From JB111 sp052093225 (GTDB lineage: Bacteria; Actinomycetota; Actinomycetes; Actinomycetales; Actinomycetaceae), in the NCBI GenBank assembly GCA_052093225.1, contig JBQDDG010000024.1, positions 1-57,160 on the forward strand: a DNA stretch of 57,160 nt, read 5' to 3'. Under the pieces are notes generated by a model. That model searched no databases and was not told the DNA's origin. It saw only the letters and a program-made list of their open reading frames with translations. Shown here piece after piece: positions 1 through 9,988 of the stretch (position 1 is its first letter; every line of letters starts with the position of its first letter). A program made the position numbers and the translations under genes.

Positions 1-54
1 GACCGTGCTGACCGTGCTGACCGTGCTGACCGTGCTGACCGTGCTGACCGTGCT
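1..54. repeat. 9-bp tandem array at the left window edge
   Basis: Six exact copies of the 9-mer GACCGTGCT run from the first base and may continue to the left of the window. The unit is a multiple of three, so in one frame it would read as a Leu-Thr-Val repeat. No start signal or conserved downstream sequence supports a coding gene here. Confidence 0.9.
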
Positions 55-289
55 GGCCCGGCTGGCGCCGCCGATCCGGCTGGTGCCGCCGATCCGGCGC
101 GCTCTGCTCCACGCGAGCTCCGTGCTGATACGGATAGCTGGCCAACTGATCCGGCCGACAGGTCGACGTGACTCCCAGCCCAGCCAGTAGCGGGTCGACG
201 GAGCAGCAGGTCGGCATCCTGCCCACGCGCCGAGCTGCTGCTCGATGCGCCGGCCGGGCCGCGGCTGTCCCACCGTCAGCGGGGACTGG
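55..289. other. Left-edge stretch without a supported gene
   Basis: After the 9-bp array the sequence is GC-rich with a short echo (GCCGATCCGGC-like blocks near 68-100). An open frame through the array encodes only low-complexity Leu/Thr/Val followed by an Arg/Pro-rich run, and nothing in it resembles a known protein. The end of a gene lying to the left cannot be excluded. Confidence 0.5.
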
Positions 290-295
290 CACGAT
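290..295 (+). promoter_or_regulatory. -10 hexamer, leaderless start of xth
   Basis: CACGAT lies 6 nt before the GTG start at 302. Transcription would begin at or next to the start codon, with no room for a ribosome binding site. The same hexamer and spacing recur before other genes in the window. Confidence 0.55.
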
Positions 296-301
296 GGCGG
301 G

Positions 302-1117
302 GTGAAGATCGCAACCGTCAACGTCAATGGGGTCCGGGCCGCCTACCGCAAGGGAATGGGGGAGTGGCTCGAGGCCGCCTCTCCCGACGTCGTCCTCCTC
401 CAGGAGGTGCGGGCCGACGAGAAGATCCTCAGCGACCTGCTCGGTGAGAAGTGGACCGTCGTCCAGCAGGCCAGTGACATCAAGGGTCGCGCCGGCGTCG
501 CCATCGCCACCACCCTCGACGTCTCCGCGGTCCGCATCGGGCTCGGCACGGAGAAGGAAGCCCCGGTCGACACGGGCCGGTGGGTCGAGGCCGACGTCGT
601 CGCTCCCGGCCTCGACGTCCCGCTCACCGTGATCTCCGCCTACATCCACTCGGGCACCCTCACCGACCAGGTGAAGATGGACAACAAGTACGCCCACCTC
701 CGGCGCACCACCGCGCGACTGTCCGAGCTCACCGAGCAGCATGCCGCGGGCGAGCGCGAGGTCCTTCTCGCCGGCGACCTCAACATCGTCCACACCGAGC
801 GGGACATCAAGAACTGGAAGGGCAACCACAACAAGACGTCCGGAGTGCTCGACGACGAGATCGCCTACGTCGACACCTGGCTGGACGAGCTCGGCCTCGT
901 CGACGTCCACCGGCAGCTCTCCGGCGAGGTCCAGGGCCCCTACACGTGGTGGTCGAACCGCGGGAAGGCCTTCGACAACGACGCCGGGTGGCGCATCGAC
1001 TACCAGCTCGTCACGCCCGGACTAGCCGAGCGTGCTACCGCCGCCCAGGTCGACCGCGCGCCCAGCTGGGACACGCGCTGGTCGGACCACGCCCCGCTCG
1101 TCATCGACTACCGCTGA
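302..1117 (+). CDS. xth: Exodeoxyribonuclease III / AP endonuclease family
   Basis: A 271-aa protein of the exonuclease III branch of the endonuclease/exonuclease/phosphatase fold. These enzymes cut DNA 5' to abasic sites and remove 3' blocking groups in base-excision repair. Visible family residues are E35 in LLQEVRADE (metal), Y114 in ISAYIHSG, D159 and N161 in AGDLNIVHTERD, and the terminal D262-H263 of SDHAPLVIDY (catalytic His). Length is normal for the family. I chose the GTG at 302 rather than the upstream ATG at 245. The protein then begins MKIATVNVNG like its relatives, and a -10 hexamer sits 6 nt upstream; the extra 19 residues from 245 match nothing expected. It stands alone, with the next gene 230 nt away on the same strand. 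Confidence 0.95.
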   Translation: MKIATVNVNGVRAAYRKGMGEWLEAASPDVVLLQEVRADEKILSDLLGEKWTVVQQASDIKGRAGVAIATTLDVSAVRIGLGTEKEAPVDTGRWVEADVVAPGLDVPLTVISAYIHSGTLTDQVKMDNKYAHLRRTTARLSELTEQHAAGEREVLLAGDLNIVHTERDIKNWKGNHNKTSGVLDDEIAYVDTWLDELGLVDVHRQLSGEVQGPYTWWSNRGKAFDNDAGWRIDYQLVTPGLAERATAAQVDRAPSWDTRWSDHAPLVIDYR

Positions 1118-1139
1118 GCGGCTGACCTCGACCGGCGTG

Positions 1140-1265
1140 CAGACCGGAATGGCCGGGCCAGGGGCCGGGACCGAAATGCCGGAGCAGATGCCCGGGCGGA
1201 ACTGGCCGGCAAGGTGCCCGGACCGTAGTACCCGGTCAGGTTCCCGGTCCGTTGCCCGGGCTGCG
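1140..1265. repeat. Degenerate CCCGG-rich intergenic repeats
   Basis: Between xth and the BrkB gene, short units built on GTTCCCGGTCC / GTGCCCGGACC / GTTGCCCGGGC follow one another every 11-15 nt. They are imperfect and have no coding support. They look like decayed slippage products or a diffuse set of hairpins. Confidence 0.4.
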
Positions 1266-1333
1266 GCGGCCAGATCGGTCGGCCGGTCTGCATGAGCCCG
1301 TGACGGCGTGGGGCACAGCAACGCCGGTATGGA

Positions 1334-1339
1334 TAGCCT
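1334..1339 (+). promoter_or_regulatory. -10 hexamer, leaderless start of BrkB-family gene
   Basis: TAGCCT (TAnnnT consensus) ends 7 nt before the GTG at 1347. This supports 1347 over the in-frame GTG at 1308 and ATG at 1329, because the latter two would lie outside the transcript. Confidence 0.6.
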
Positions 1340-1346
1340 GACCCGC

Positions 1347-2603
1347 GTGACTGACGCGAGCCCGGTGACCGACGCCGATTCCACCGCCATGCCCGCGAGC
1401 GGGCCGCCGCGCACCATGAAGGACCGCGCGCTGGCGGCCTGGGAGTGGTTCCAGCAGTCCCGCCTCTGGCGGGCGAACAAGCGGTACGGCACCGCCCGTG
1501 GCGCCATGCTCGCCGGCGGTATCGCCTACTCTGCGCTCTTCTCGATCTTCGCGGCACTCGCGATCGGGTGGACGATCTTCAGCAGCCTCATGGGCGGCAA
1601 CGACGAGCTGCGCACCACGGTGATCGACGCCGTTAACGACGCGATGCCCGGCATCATCGACGACGGATCCAACGGTGGTCTCGTCAGTCCCGACCAGCTC
1701 GTCGTCTCCACGGCGCTCAACCCCGCGTCGATCATCGCGTTCGCCGTACTGCTGTGGACCGCGAGCTCGGTGATGAACAACCTTCGGCTCGCCATCCAGG
1801 CGATGTTCGGCATCAACGCGCCGCCGGAGAACTTCATCCTCGGCCGCCTCGCCCGCCCGATCACGGGGTTCGTCGTGCTCGCCCTCGCGGTGCTGACGAC
1901 GGCGATCGCGTCGATCATGGTCAACACGATCGGCAGCACGGTGCTCGAGGCCATCGGCATCGAGGGGCAGACCGGGCAGTGGCTCCTGCGCATCGGCACG
2001 CTCGTGGCCTCGTTCGTCATCGACGCGCTCGTGTTCGTCATGCTCATCTCCTTCACGGCGTCGGTGAAGCCGCCGCGGAAGGACGTCCTGGTCGGCGCCG
2101 CGATCGGTGCCGTCGGCTCGGGCGTCCTGCGTTCGCTCGGGACCACCGCGGTGGGCGCCGTCGACAACCCGCTCCTCGCAGGTTTCGCCGCCATCGCCAC
2201 CCTGCTGCTCTGGGTCAACCTGCTGGCCCGCCTCATGCTCTACGTCAGCGCGTTCATCGCGAACCCGCCCCTGCCGCAGCTCGCCGAGGCGGCAGAGGAG
2301 GTCCACTTCACCGAGCGGCCGAACTACATCACCGAGTCGGTGCCGGAGACCAAGGAGTGGCCGCACCAGCAGATCACGGGTGTCATCGACGTCGACCCGT
2401 CGCTCAACCCCGACGTCGTCGAGGCCCGCGAGCGCGAGGAGCGCGAGGCCGAGGAGATGGGGGACCACCCGGGTGGCATCGTCGGCTCGCTGCGCGAACG
2501 TCGGGTGCGCAAGCTCGAGGAGAAGGCCGCGTCCGCGCGCGCCGAGCTCGACGCAGACACCCGCGAGGCGTACAAGAAGTACGGCCCGCAGGACGAGCGA
2601 TGA
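1347..2603 (+). CDS. YihY/BrkB-family inner-membrane protein
   Basis: A 418-aa integral membrane protein of the YihY/BrkB (formerly 'RNase BN') family. Its molecular role is not settled, and its old RNase label is known to be wrong. After a 20-residue polar leader and an amphipathic stretch, about six membrane segments are visible (near residues 50-78, 127-143, 170-197, 215-237, 246-262 and 275-297). The family-typical GGIAYSALFSIFAALAI lies in the first. The last 120 residues are a highly charged cytoplasmic tail rich in Glu/Arg/Ala, longer than in many relatives. The stop codon overlaps the start of the next gene by 4 nt (ATGA), so the two are translationally coupled. A functional link to mannose activation is not obvious. 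Confidence 0.88.
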   Translation: MTDASPVTDADSTAMPASGPPRTMKDRALAAWEWFQQSRLWRANKRYGTARGAMLAGGIAYSALFSIFAALAIGWTIFSSLMGGNDELRTTVIDAVNDAMPGIIDDGSNGGLVSPDQLVVSTALNPASIIAFAVLLWTASSVMNNLRLAIQAMFGINAPPENFILGRLARPITGFVVLALAVLTTAIASIMVNTIGSTVLEAIGIEGQTGQWLLRIGTLVASFVIDALVFVMLISFTASVKPPRKDVLVGAAIGAVGSGVLRSLGTTAVGAVDNPLLAGFAAIATLLLWVNLLARLMLYVSAFIANPPLPQLAEAAEEVHFTERPNYITESVPETKEWPHQQITGVIDVDPSLNPDVVEAREREEREAEEMGDHPGGIVGSLRERRVRKLEEKAASARAELDADTREAYKKYGPQDER

Positions 2604-3895
2604 TCGGCCGCGAACCGGACACCGGACCAGCGCCCGGGTCCGGACCAGCGCCCGGCGGCTCTGCCCCGGACGACGGACGCAGTCACGATCTCGGTCCCGC
2701 GCCGGGCTCCGGACATGAGCCTGAGTCCGGCACCACCCCCGGCGGCCCTACCCCCGGTAGCAGCGACCCCAACCCCGGCAGCAGCGACCCCGACCCCACC
2801 TCCGCCCCGCGCCTGCACGTCATCGTGCCCGCGGGCGGCGCCGGCACCCGCCTGTGGCCGCTCTCGCGGCGCGACCGGCCGAAGTTCCTGCTCGACCTCA
2901 CGGGCTCCGGGCGCTCCCTGCTCCAGGCGACGATCGACCGGCTCGGCCCGGTCGCCGAGAGCGTCACGGTCGTCACCGGCGCGGCGCATGCCGACGCCGT
3001 GACCGCGCAGGTGGGGGAGACGGCGGACGTCCTCGCCGAGCCCAGCCCGCGCGACTCGATGGCCGCCATCGGGCTCGCTGCCGCGGTCCTCGCCCAGCGC
3101 CACGGGGCGGACGTCGTCGTCGGATCCTTCGCCGCGGACCACCTCGTCACCGACGAGGCCGCGTTCACCGACGCCGTGCGGCAGGCGGTCGTCGCGGCCC
3201 GGCGCGACGACGTCGATCTCGTGACCGTGGGGCTCACGCCCACCCGCGCGTCCACGGGCTTCGGCTACATCGCCGTGGGCGACACGCTCGACGCCCCCGG
3301 GGCGCCGGACGCCCACCGCGTGCGCAGCTTCGTCGAGAAGCCCGACGCCGCGACCGCCCAGGGATACCTCGACGGCGGGGCGCACCTGTGGAACGCCGGC
3401 ATGTTCGTCGCGCGCGCCGGTGCGATCCTCGAGACGCTTGCCGACCTCCACCCCGAGCTCGCTCTCGGGCTCGGAGCGATCGGCCGCGCGTGGGACACAC
3501 CCGAGCGCGAGGCGGTGCTCGACGAGATCTGGCCGACGCTGACCCGGATCGCCATCGACCACGCGCTCGCCGAGCCGCTCGCGGAGCGGGGGAGGGTTGC
3601 CGTCGTGCCGGCGGAGCTCGGGTGGACCGACGTCGGGGACGCCGACTCGCTCGCTTCCGTGCTCGTCCCTGACGACCGCGGTGTCGCCGCGGCACCGGGC
3701 ACGCGCGTGGTCGCCGAGGACGCCGTGGGGGCCTTCGTCCATGCCCCCGGCCGCACGGTGGCGCTGCTCGGGGTGCCCGACGTCGTCGTGGTCGACACGG
3801 GCGACGCGCTGCTCGTCACCACCCGGGACCGCGCGCAGGAGGTCAAGGGCATCGTCGACTCGCTGGAGGGTCGAGGGCTCGGCGACCTCGCCTGA
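2600..3895 (+). CDS. manC: Mannose-1-phosphate guanylyltransferase
   Basis: A 431-aa nucleotidyltransferase that makes GDP-mannose from GTP and mannose 1-phosphate, the donor for cell-envelope mannosylation. The catalytic core begins near residue 70 with VIVPAGGAGTRLWPLSRR, the pyrophosphorylase signature loop. FVEKPD and LWNAGMFV follow further on, as in the GMP family. There is no C-terminal phosphomannose isomerase domain, so it is monofunctional. The first 70 residues are an unusual Pro/Gly/Ser/Asp-rich, apparently disordered leader with repeated GPAPGSG and PGSSDPNPG-like blocks. The start could lie later, but the ATG at 2600 overlaps the BrkB stop by 4 nt in the operon style used throughout the window, which favours it. 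Whether the leader is made is the main uncertainty. Confidence 0.88.
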   Translation: MIGREPDTGPAPGSGPAPGGSAPDDGRSHDLGPAPGSGHEPESGTTPGGPTPGSSDPNPGSSDPDPTSAPRLHVIVPAGGAGTRLWPLSRRDRPKFLLDLTGSGRSLLQATIDRLGPVAESVTVVTGAAHADAVTAQVGETADVLAEPSPRDSMAAIGLAAAVLAQRHGADVVVGSFAADHLVTDEAAFTDAVRQAVVAARRDDVDLVTVGLTPTRASTGFGYIAVGDTLDAPGAPDAHRVRSFVEKPDAATAQGYLDGGAHLWNAGMFVARAGAILETLADLHPELALGLGAIGRAWDTPEREAVLDEIWPTLTRIAIDHALAEPLAERGRVAVVPAELGWTDVGDADSLASVLVPDDRGVAAAPGTRVVAEDAVGAFVHAPGRTVALLGVPDVVVVDTGDALLVTTRDRAQEVKGIVDSLEGRGLGDLA

Positions 3896-3901
3896 CGGAT
3901 G

Positions 3902-3922
3902 CCGGGTCCCCGCGGGGCCCGG
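3902..3922 (+). terminator. GC hairpin after manC
   Basis: CCGGG-T-CCCC pairs with GGGG-CCCGG around a minimal loop, giving nine base pairs with one bulge. It starts 7 nt after the manC stop and ends just before the promoter of the next gene. No U-tract follows, as is usual for actinomycete terminators. Confidence 0.45.
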
Positions 3923-3924
3923 AG

Positions 3925-3930
3925 TACCGT
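3925..3930 (+). promoter_or_regulatory. -10 hexamer, leaderless start of amidohydrolase
   Basis: TACCGT lies 6 nt upstream of the GTG at 3937, directly behind the manC hairpin. The amidohydrolase therefore appears to be its own transcription unit. Confidence 0.55.
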
Positions 3931-3936
3931 GGAGCG

Positions 3937-5202
3937 GTGCCTGACCCCACCCTGATCTCCGACGTCACCCGTGTCATCGACTCCCGGGTCGACGACCTCG
4001 TCGCCTGGCGCCGGCGCATCCACGCCCACCCCGAGACGGCGTTCGCCGAGCACGAGACGGCCGACCTCCTTGTCGAGGTGCTCACGGCGGAGGGGCTCCA
4101 CCCCCGGCGGATGGCGAGCACCGGCGTCGTCGTGGATCTCGGACCGGACCCGCGACGCGAGCGGGCCGCCCCCCAGGACGGCAGCACCACGCCGGCCGAG
4201 CGTGCGCGACGCAGCGGCGGCCGCTACGTGCCGCACGGCCGCGTCGCGCTGCGCGCGGACATCGACGCGCTGCCGGTCCCCGAGACCACGGGACTCCCGT
4301 TCGGCTCGAACCGGCCCGGGTTCGCCCACGCCTGCGGGCACGACCTCCACACGGCCTGCCTGCTCGGCGCGGCCCTGGCGCTCGCCGACCTCGACCGCGC
4401 GGGCCGGCTCGCGCGCGGTGTGCGGCTCGTCTTCCAGCCGGCCGAGGAGGCGCAGCCCTCGGGCGCGCGCACGCTCGTCGAGCACGGGGTGCTCGAGGGC
4501 GTCGGCCAGATCTTCGCGCTGCACTGCGACCCCAAGCTCGACGTCGGCCGGCTCGGCACCCGCATCGGAGCCATCACGGCCGCGTCCGACGCGATCACCA
4601 TCCAGGTCCGGGCCGAGGGCGGCCACACGTCGCGTCCCCACCTCACGGGCGACGTCGTCAACGCGCTCGCCACCGTGGTCACCGGCCTGCCCGCCGTGCT
4701 GCACCGCCGGCTCGACCCGCGCATCGGCATCGACCTCACGTTCGGCGAGATCGCCGCGGGCAGCGCGCCCAACGCGATGCCGTCGACCGGCACGCTGCGC
4801 GGGACCCTGCGCTGCCTCGACCCGGACGCGTGGCAGGAGGCGGGCGCGCTGGTCGAGCCCGCGGTCCGGGCCATGCTCGAGCCCTTCGGCGTCGACGTCG
4901 ACGTGGAGGTCCTCCAGGGCATCCCGCCCGTCGTCAACGACGAGCGTGCCACTCGGGCCCTCGACGCCGCGGCCAAGGCCGTGCTCGGCGAGGGCGCGAC
5001 CGAGCTGACCGAGCAGTCGCTCGGCGGCGAGGACTTCGCCTGGTACCTCCGGCGGGTGCCCGGCGCGCTCGCCCGGCTCGGGACGCGCACGCCCGGAGGG
5101 CAGACCTACGACCTGCACCGGGGCGACGCCGTCTTCGACGAGCGGGCGATCGCCGCCGGCGCGAAGGTCCTCGCCGGGGTTGCCCTCACCGCCTCGGCAT
5201 GA
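3937..5202 (+). CDS. M20D-family amidohydrolase (hippurate/IAA-amino-acid hydrolase type)
   Basis: A 421-aa zinc-dependent amidohydrolase of peptidase family M20D, which cleaves N-acyl amino acids and related amides in the cytoplasm. The metal centre is visible as HACGHDLHTACLLGAAL near residues 128-144 and VFQPAEEAQPSGARTL, with the carboxylate pair. ITIQVRAEGGHTSRPHLTGD marks the dimerisation/lid domain, and LGGEDFAWYL near the C-terminus supplies a further metal ligand. Length fits the family. About 25 residues after the start of the catalytic domain there is a charged, lineage-specific insert (RERAAPQDGSTTPAERARRSGG). Mycobacteria carry AmiA1/AmiB1 relatives next to lpdA and pmmB, which this resembles. 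The natural substrate cannot be read from sequence. Confidence 0.88.
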   Translation: MPDPTLISDVTRVIDSRVDDLVAWRRRIHAHPETAFAEHETADLLVEVLTAEGLHPRRMASTGVVVDLGPDPRRERAAPQDGSTTPAERARRSGGRYVPHGRVALRADIDALPVPETTGLPFGSNRPGFAHACGHDLHTACLLGAALALADLDRAGRLARGVRLVFQPAEEAQPSGARTLVEHGVLEGVGQIFALHCDPKLDVGRLGTRIGAITAASDAITIQVRAEGGHTSRPHLTGDVVNALATVVTGLPAVLHRRLDPRIGIDLTFGEIAAGSAPNAMPSTGTLRGTLRCLDPDAWQEAGALVEPAVRAMLEPFGVDVDVEVLQGIPPVVNDERATRALDAAAKAVLGEGATELTEQSLGGEDFAWYLRRVPGALARLGTRTPGGQTYDLHRGDAVFDERAIAAGAKVLAGVALTASA

Positions 5203-5557
5203 CGCAGGTCTGACGGAGGAGGGGCGCCGGCCCGACGCCGGCGGGGCGACGGCCCGACCTCGGCCGGACGTCGCCGGGGCGACCGCCCGGGTGCCGGCCC
5301 GACGCCTCAGGGACTCCTCCGAGCGGCCTCGTCCAGGACCCCGTCGAACGCCCCGCCCGTCCCACCTGCTGGGCCCACGATCCACCAGGTGAACACCGGG
5401 TGTCCGGGCGGTGAGCGCCGGGTGATGCACGCGACATGCGGGCCGGTCACGGATAGGACTCAAGTGCACGGGAGGCCCTCCTGCGCGCACTAGTGTGTGC
5501 CGCAACCACCGGAGGTCACGGCAATCGGCGCCGCGACCTGACCCGATCGGAGCTCGC
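5203..5557. promoter_or_regulatory. Gene-free region upstream of the nucleoside operon
   Basis: This 355-nt stretch has no convincing gene. The first half consists of degenerate GGCCCGACGCC-type repeats. The second half probably holds the operon control region. Two heptamers ACCAGGT (5384-5390) and ACCGGGT (5395-5401) sit exactly 11 bp apart on one face of the helix. CACCTG and CAGGTG (5363-5368 and 5386-5391) form an inverted pair, and a -10-like TAGTGT lies at 5491-5496. GGAG at 5549-5552 is a plausible ribosome binding site for the GTG at 5558. No regulator gene is adjacent, so which protein binds is unknown. Confidence 0.4.
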
Positions 5558-6739
5558 GTGAAAAAGTCCCTCAGCATCGCCAGTGTCGCGTTCAGTGCGG
5601 CGCTCGTCCTCGCCGCCTGCGGCGACGCCCCCGACGAGGAGTCGACCGAGAGCGAGGAGACCTCCGCCGGCGGCGGCGGCGACTCCGGCTCGGAGGCCGG
5701 CTCGGAGTCCGGTTCGGAGTCCGGGAGCGACGCCGGTGGCTCCACCGGGGCCGACGGGTCCGACACGACCGCCTGCATGGTCTCCGACCAGGGCGGCTTC
5801 GACGACCAGTCCTTCAACCAGTCCGGCGCCGAGGGCCTGGACGCCGCGGTCGAGGAGTTCGGCGTGACCGACATCCTCGTCGAGTCGCAGACCGACGCCG
5901 ACTACACGACCAACGTCAACTCCCTCATCTCCCAGGGCTGCAACCTCGTGTTCGGCGTCGGCTTCCTCCTCGAGAACGCCATCGAGCAGGCGGCGAACGA
6001 CAACCCGGACGTCAGCTTCGCGCTCATCGACTCGGCCTTCGAGACCGACGACTTCGAGCCGGTCGAGCTCGAGAACGGCCGCCCGCTCATCTTCGACACC
6101 GTCCAGGCGGCGTTCCTCGCCGGCTACGCGTCGGCCGGGATGTCCGAGACCGGCGTCGTCGCCACGTTCGGCGGCATCCAGCTCCCGTCCGTGACGATCT
6201 TCATGGACGGCTTCGCGCTCGGCGTCGAGGCCTACAACGAGGACAACGGCAGCGACGTCGCCGTCCTCGGCTGGGACGTCGAGGGCCAGACCGGCTCCTT
6301 CACGGGCAACTTCGAGGACCAGGGGCAGGGCCAGACCCTCGCCGAGCAGTTCATCGCCCAGGGAGCGGACGTCATCATGCCGGTGGCCGGTCCCGTCGGC
6401 CTCGGCGCCGCCGCGGCCGCCGAGTCGGCCGGCGAGACGATGATCGTCGGCGTCGACTCCGACTGGTACGAGTCCACCGACTACGGCGACATCGTGCTCA
6501 CCTCGGTGATGAAGGAGATCGGCCAGTCGGTCCGCGACACCGTCGAGGACTACGTCAACGACGAGTTCTCCAACGAGCCCTACGTCGGCACCCTCGAGAA
6601 CGGGGGCGTCTCCATCGCGCCGTTCCACGACTTCGAGGCCGACGTCCCGGCCGAGCTCGTGGACCGTCTCGCGGAGCTCGAGGAGGAGATCATCTCCGGC
6701 GAGCGCGTCGTCGAGTCCCCCTCCAGCCCCCAGCAGTGA
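5558..6739 (+). CDS. BMP/Med-family nucleoside-binding lipoprotein (ABC transporter)
   Basis: A 393-aa solute-binding lipoprotein of the BMP family (relatives: PnrA, Med), which captures nucleosides for an ABC importer. The start at the GTG gives a short basic end, a hydrophobic core and the lipobox LAAC, so the mature protein begins at the Cys and is lipid-anchored outside the membrane. Next come 45 residues of Ser/Glu/Gly linker (GSESGSESGSDAGGSTG type), then the periplasmic-binding fold with SDQGGFDDQSFNQS. That last motif is close to the family signature, in which Asp/Asn and aromatic residues hold the ligand. It is the first gene of an operon with the ATPase, two permeases, cytidine deaminase and thymidine phosphorylase, so pyrimidine and possibly purine nucleosides are the likely cargo. 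Confidence 0.93.
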   Translation: MKKSLSIASVAFSAALVLAACGDAPDEESTESEETSAGGGGDSGSEAGSESGSESGSDAGGSTGADGSDTTACMVSDQGGFDDQSFNQSGAEGLDAAVEEFGVTDILVESQTDADYTTNVNSLISQGCNLVFGVGFLLENAIEQAANDNPDVSFALIDSAFETDDFEPVELENGRPLIFDTVQAAFLAGYASAGMSETGVVATFGGIQLPSVTIFMDGFALGVEAYNEDNGSDVAVLGWDVEGQTGSFTGNFEDQGQGQTLAEQFIAQGADVIMPVAGPVGLGAAAAAESAGETMIVGVDSDWYESTDYGDIVLTSVMKEIGQSVRDTVEDYVNDEFSNEPYVGTLENGGVSIAPFHDFEADVPAELVDRLAELEEEIISGERVVESPSSPQQ

Positions 6740-6746
6740 CGACGTT

Positions 6747-6764
6747 GCGACCCTGAGCGGTCGC
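6747..6764 (+). terminator. Intercistronic hairpin after the binding protein gene
   Basis: GCGACC (6747-6752) and GGTCGC (6759-6764) form a perfect 6-bp stem with a 6-nt loop, 8 nt after the stop codon. Hairpins at this place often stabilise the binding-protein message or reduce read-through into the rest of the transporter operon. The role here is inferred from position. Confidence 0.4.
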
Positions 6765-6775
6765 CCGCGGCGGCC

Positions 6776-6935
6776 CGGCCCCCCCGCCCGGCCCCCCCGG
6801 CGGGACCCCCCACCGCGCCCCGGGGGGGCCGCCCCACCAACCCCGCCCCCCCACCCCCCCCCCCCCCGGGCCGCGGGGCCGCCCCGCCGGGCGCCCCCGG
6901 GGCGCCCGCCCCCCCGGCCGGGCCCGCCGCGGCGT
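6776..6935. other. G/C homopolymer stretch, probably unreliable sequence
   Basis: About 160 nt contain almost only runs of C or G, with single bases in between, including unbroken runs of many Cs around 6850-6867. Nothing coding is present. The texture is unlike any other intergenic region here except the stretch around the Ns near 49,700. I therefore read it as a badly called or badly assembled hairpin region inside the operon spacer, not as a true sequence. Confidence 0.6.
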
Positions 6936-7013
6936 CACCACCGTCGGCGCCGAGGTGCGGACGACCCTCCATCCCGGCCGCTCCACCCGACAGAGCGAAG
7001 GAGCTCAACCACC

Positions 7014-8578
<1,565 letters not shown>

Positions 8579-8582
<4 letters not shown>

Positions 8583-9988
8583 GCGAGCTGACCACGGGCG
8601 CCCGCCCCGCCGACCCGGCCGACGACGAGGCCCCCGCACCCGGCCGGGACGGCTCGGGCTGGCACGCCACCCTGCAGAAGATCGCGACCAAGGGCTGGCT
8701 CGTCACGGTCCTCGCGATCGTCGTCGCGCTGGTCGTCGGCTCGATCCTCGTCATCGTCTCCTCGCCGCGCGTGGCCGAGACGTCGACCTACTTCTTCTCC
8801 CGCCCCTGGGACACGATCTACGCCGCCATCGACGCCGTCTACGGCGCCTACCAGGCGATGTTCCGCGGCTCGATCTGGGACTTCCGGGCGGACACCCTCA
8901 CCGGCGCCCTGCAGCCGTTGTCCAACACCCTCGTCAACTCGGTGCCGCTGATCCTCGCCGGGCTGGGGCTCGCCATCAGCTTCCGGGCGGGTCTGTTCAA
9001 CATCGGCGGCCAGGGCCAGATCATCGTCGGCGCGATCATCGCCACCTACATCGGCTTCAGCTGGGACCTCCCGGTCGTCGTCCACCTCGTCGTCGCCGTG
9101 CTCGGCGGCCTCGCCGGTGGTGCGGCGTACGCGTCGATCGCGGGCGTGCTCAAGGCGAGGACGGGTGCCAACGAGGTGATCGTGACGATCATGCTCAACT
9201 CGATCGCCACGTTCCTCGTCCTCTACGTCCTGAAGTCGACGGTGTTCGGCGGCGAGCGGCCCAACGGGCAGACGTCGTTCCGGGTCTCCTCCGACGCCAC
9301 CTACCCGCTCCTGCTCGGGTCGGACTTCCGGCTCCACGCCGGGCTGATCGTCGCGATCCTCGCGGCGCTGTTCACCTGGTGGTTCCTCGAGCGCTCCACC
9401 TGGGGCTTCGAGCTGCGTGCCGTCGGCGCCAACCCCGACGCCGCCCGGACCGCCGGCATCTCCGTGCCCAAGGCGACGATCGTGGCCATGGCCGTCTCGG
9501 GCGCGATGTGCGGGCTGGCCGGCACCGCGCCCGTGCTCGGCACCGAGAAGTACCTCTCCCTCGGCGTCGCGGGGACCTACGGGTTCGACGCGATCACCGT
9601 CGCCCTGCTCGGCCGCTCCAGGCCGTGGGGCACGTTCTTCGCCGGGCTGCTGTTCGGCGCGCTCAAGGCCGGCGGCACCCTCATGTCGACGACGAACACC
9701 ACGCCGCTCGACGGGGCGCCGGCCGCGATGCCGATCGAGTTCATCCTCGTCCTGCAGTCCGTCATCGTCCTGTTCATCGCGGCCCCGCCGCTCGTGCGGT
9801 GGATCTTCCACCTGCCGGACCCGTCCCGTCGCTCGAGGAAGGCCACGGCCGGGTCGAAGCGGCGCGACGCGCGGTCGCGCGCCGGGAAGGACGAGGCTCG
9901 CACGGGCGAGATCCGCGACGACGGGACCCTCTCGACCGGCTCCACCGGTTCGACAGGCTCCGCCGGTAGCACCAAGGAGGACTCATGA
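8579..9988 (+). CDS. Nucleoside ABC importer, permease subunit 1
   Basis: A 469-aa integral membrane permease of the branched-chain/BMP-type ABC family. An N-terminal cytoplasmic leader of about 35 residues is followed by roughly ten membrane segments. The family coupling region is visible around TWGFELRAVGANPDAARTAG, which contacts the ATPase, and ANEVIVTIMLNSIA is the conserved inner helix. The last 50 residues are a basic then Ser/Thr/Gly-repeat tail (TGSTGSTGSAGS) beyond the normal end of the family. Such tails recur in proteins of this window and look like repeat-driven extensions. It overlaps the ATPase gene by 4 nt and the second permease gene by 4 nt. Confidence 0.92.

Noticed and set aside
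5..190. Open frame over the 9-bp array at the left edge
   Set aside because: It only translates the repeat to Leu-Thr-Val and then basic filler; there is no start signal and no resemblance to any family.
245..301. Earlier ATG start for exonuclease III
   Set aside because: The family starts at MKIATVNVNG, and a -10 hexamer at 290-295 would lie inside a gene starting at 245.
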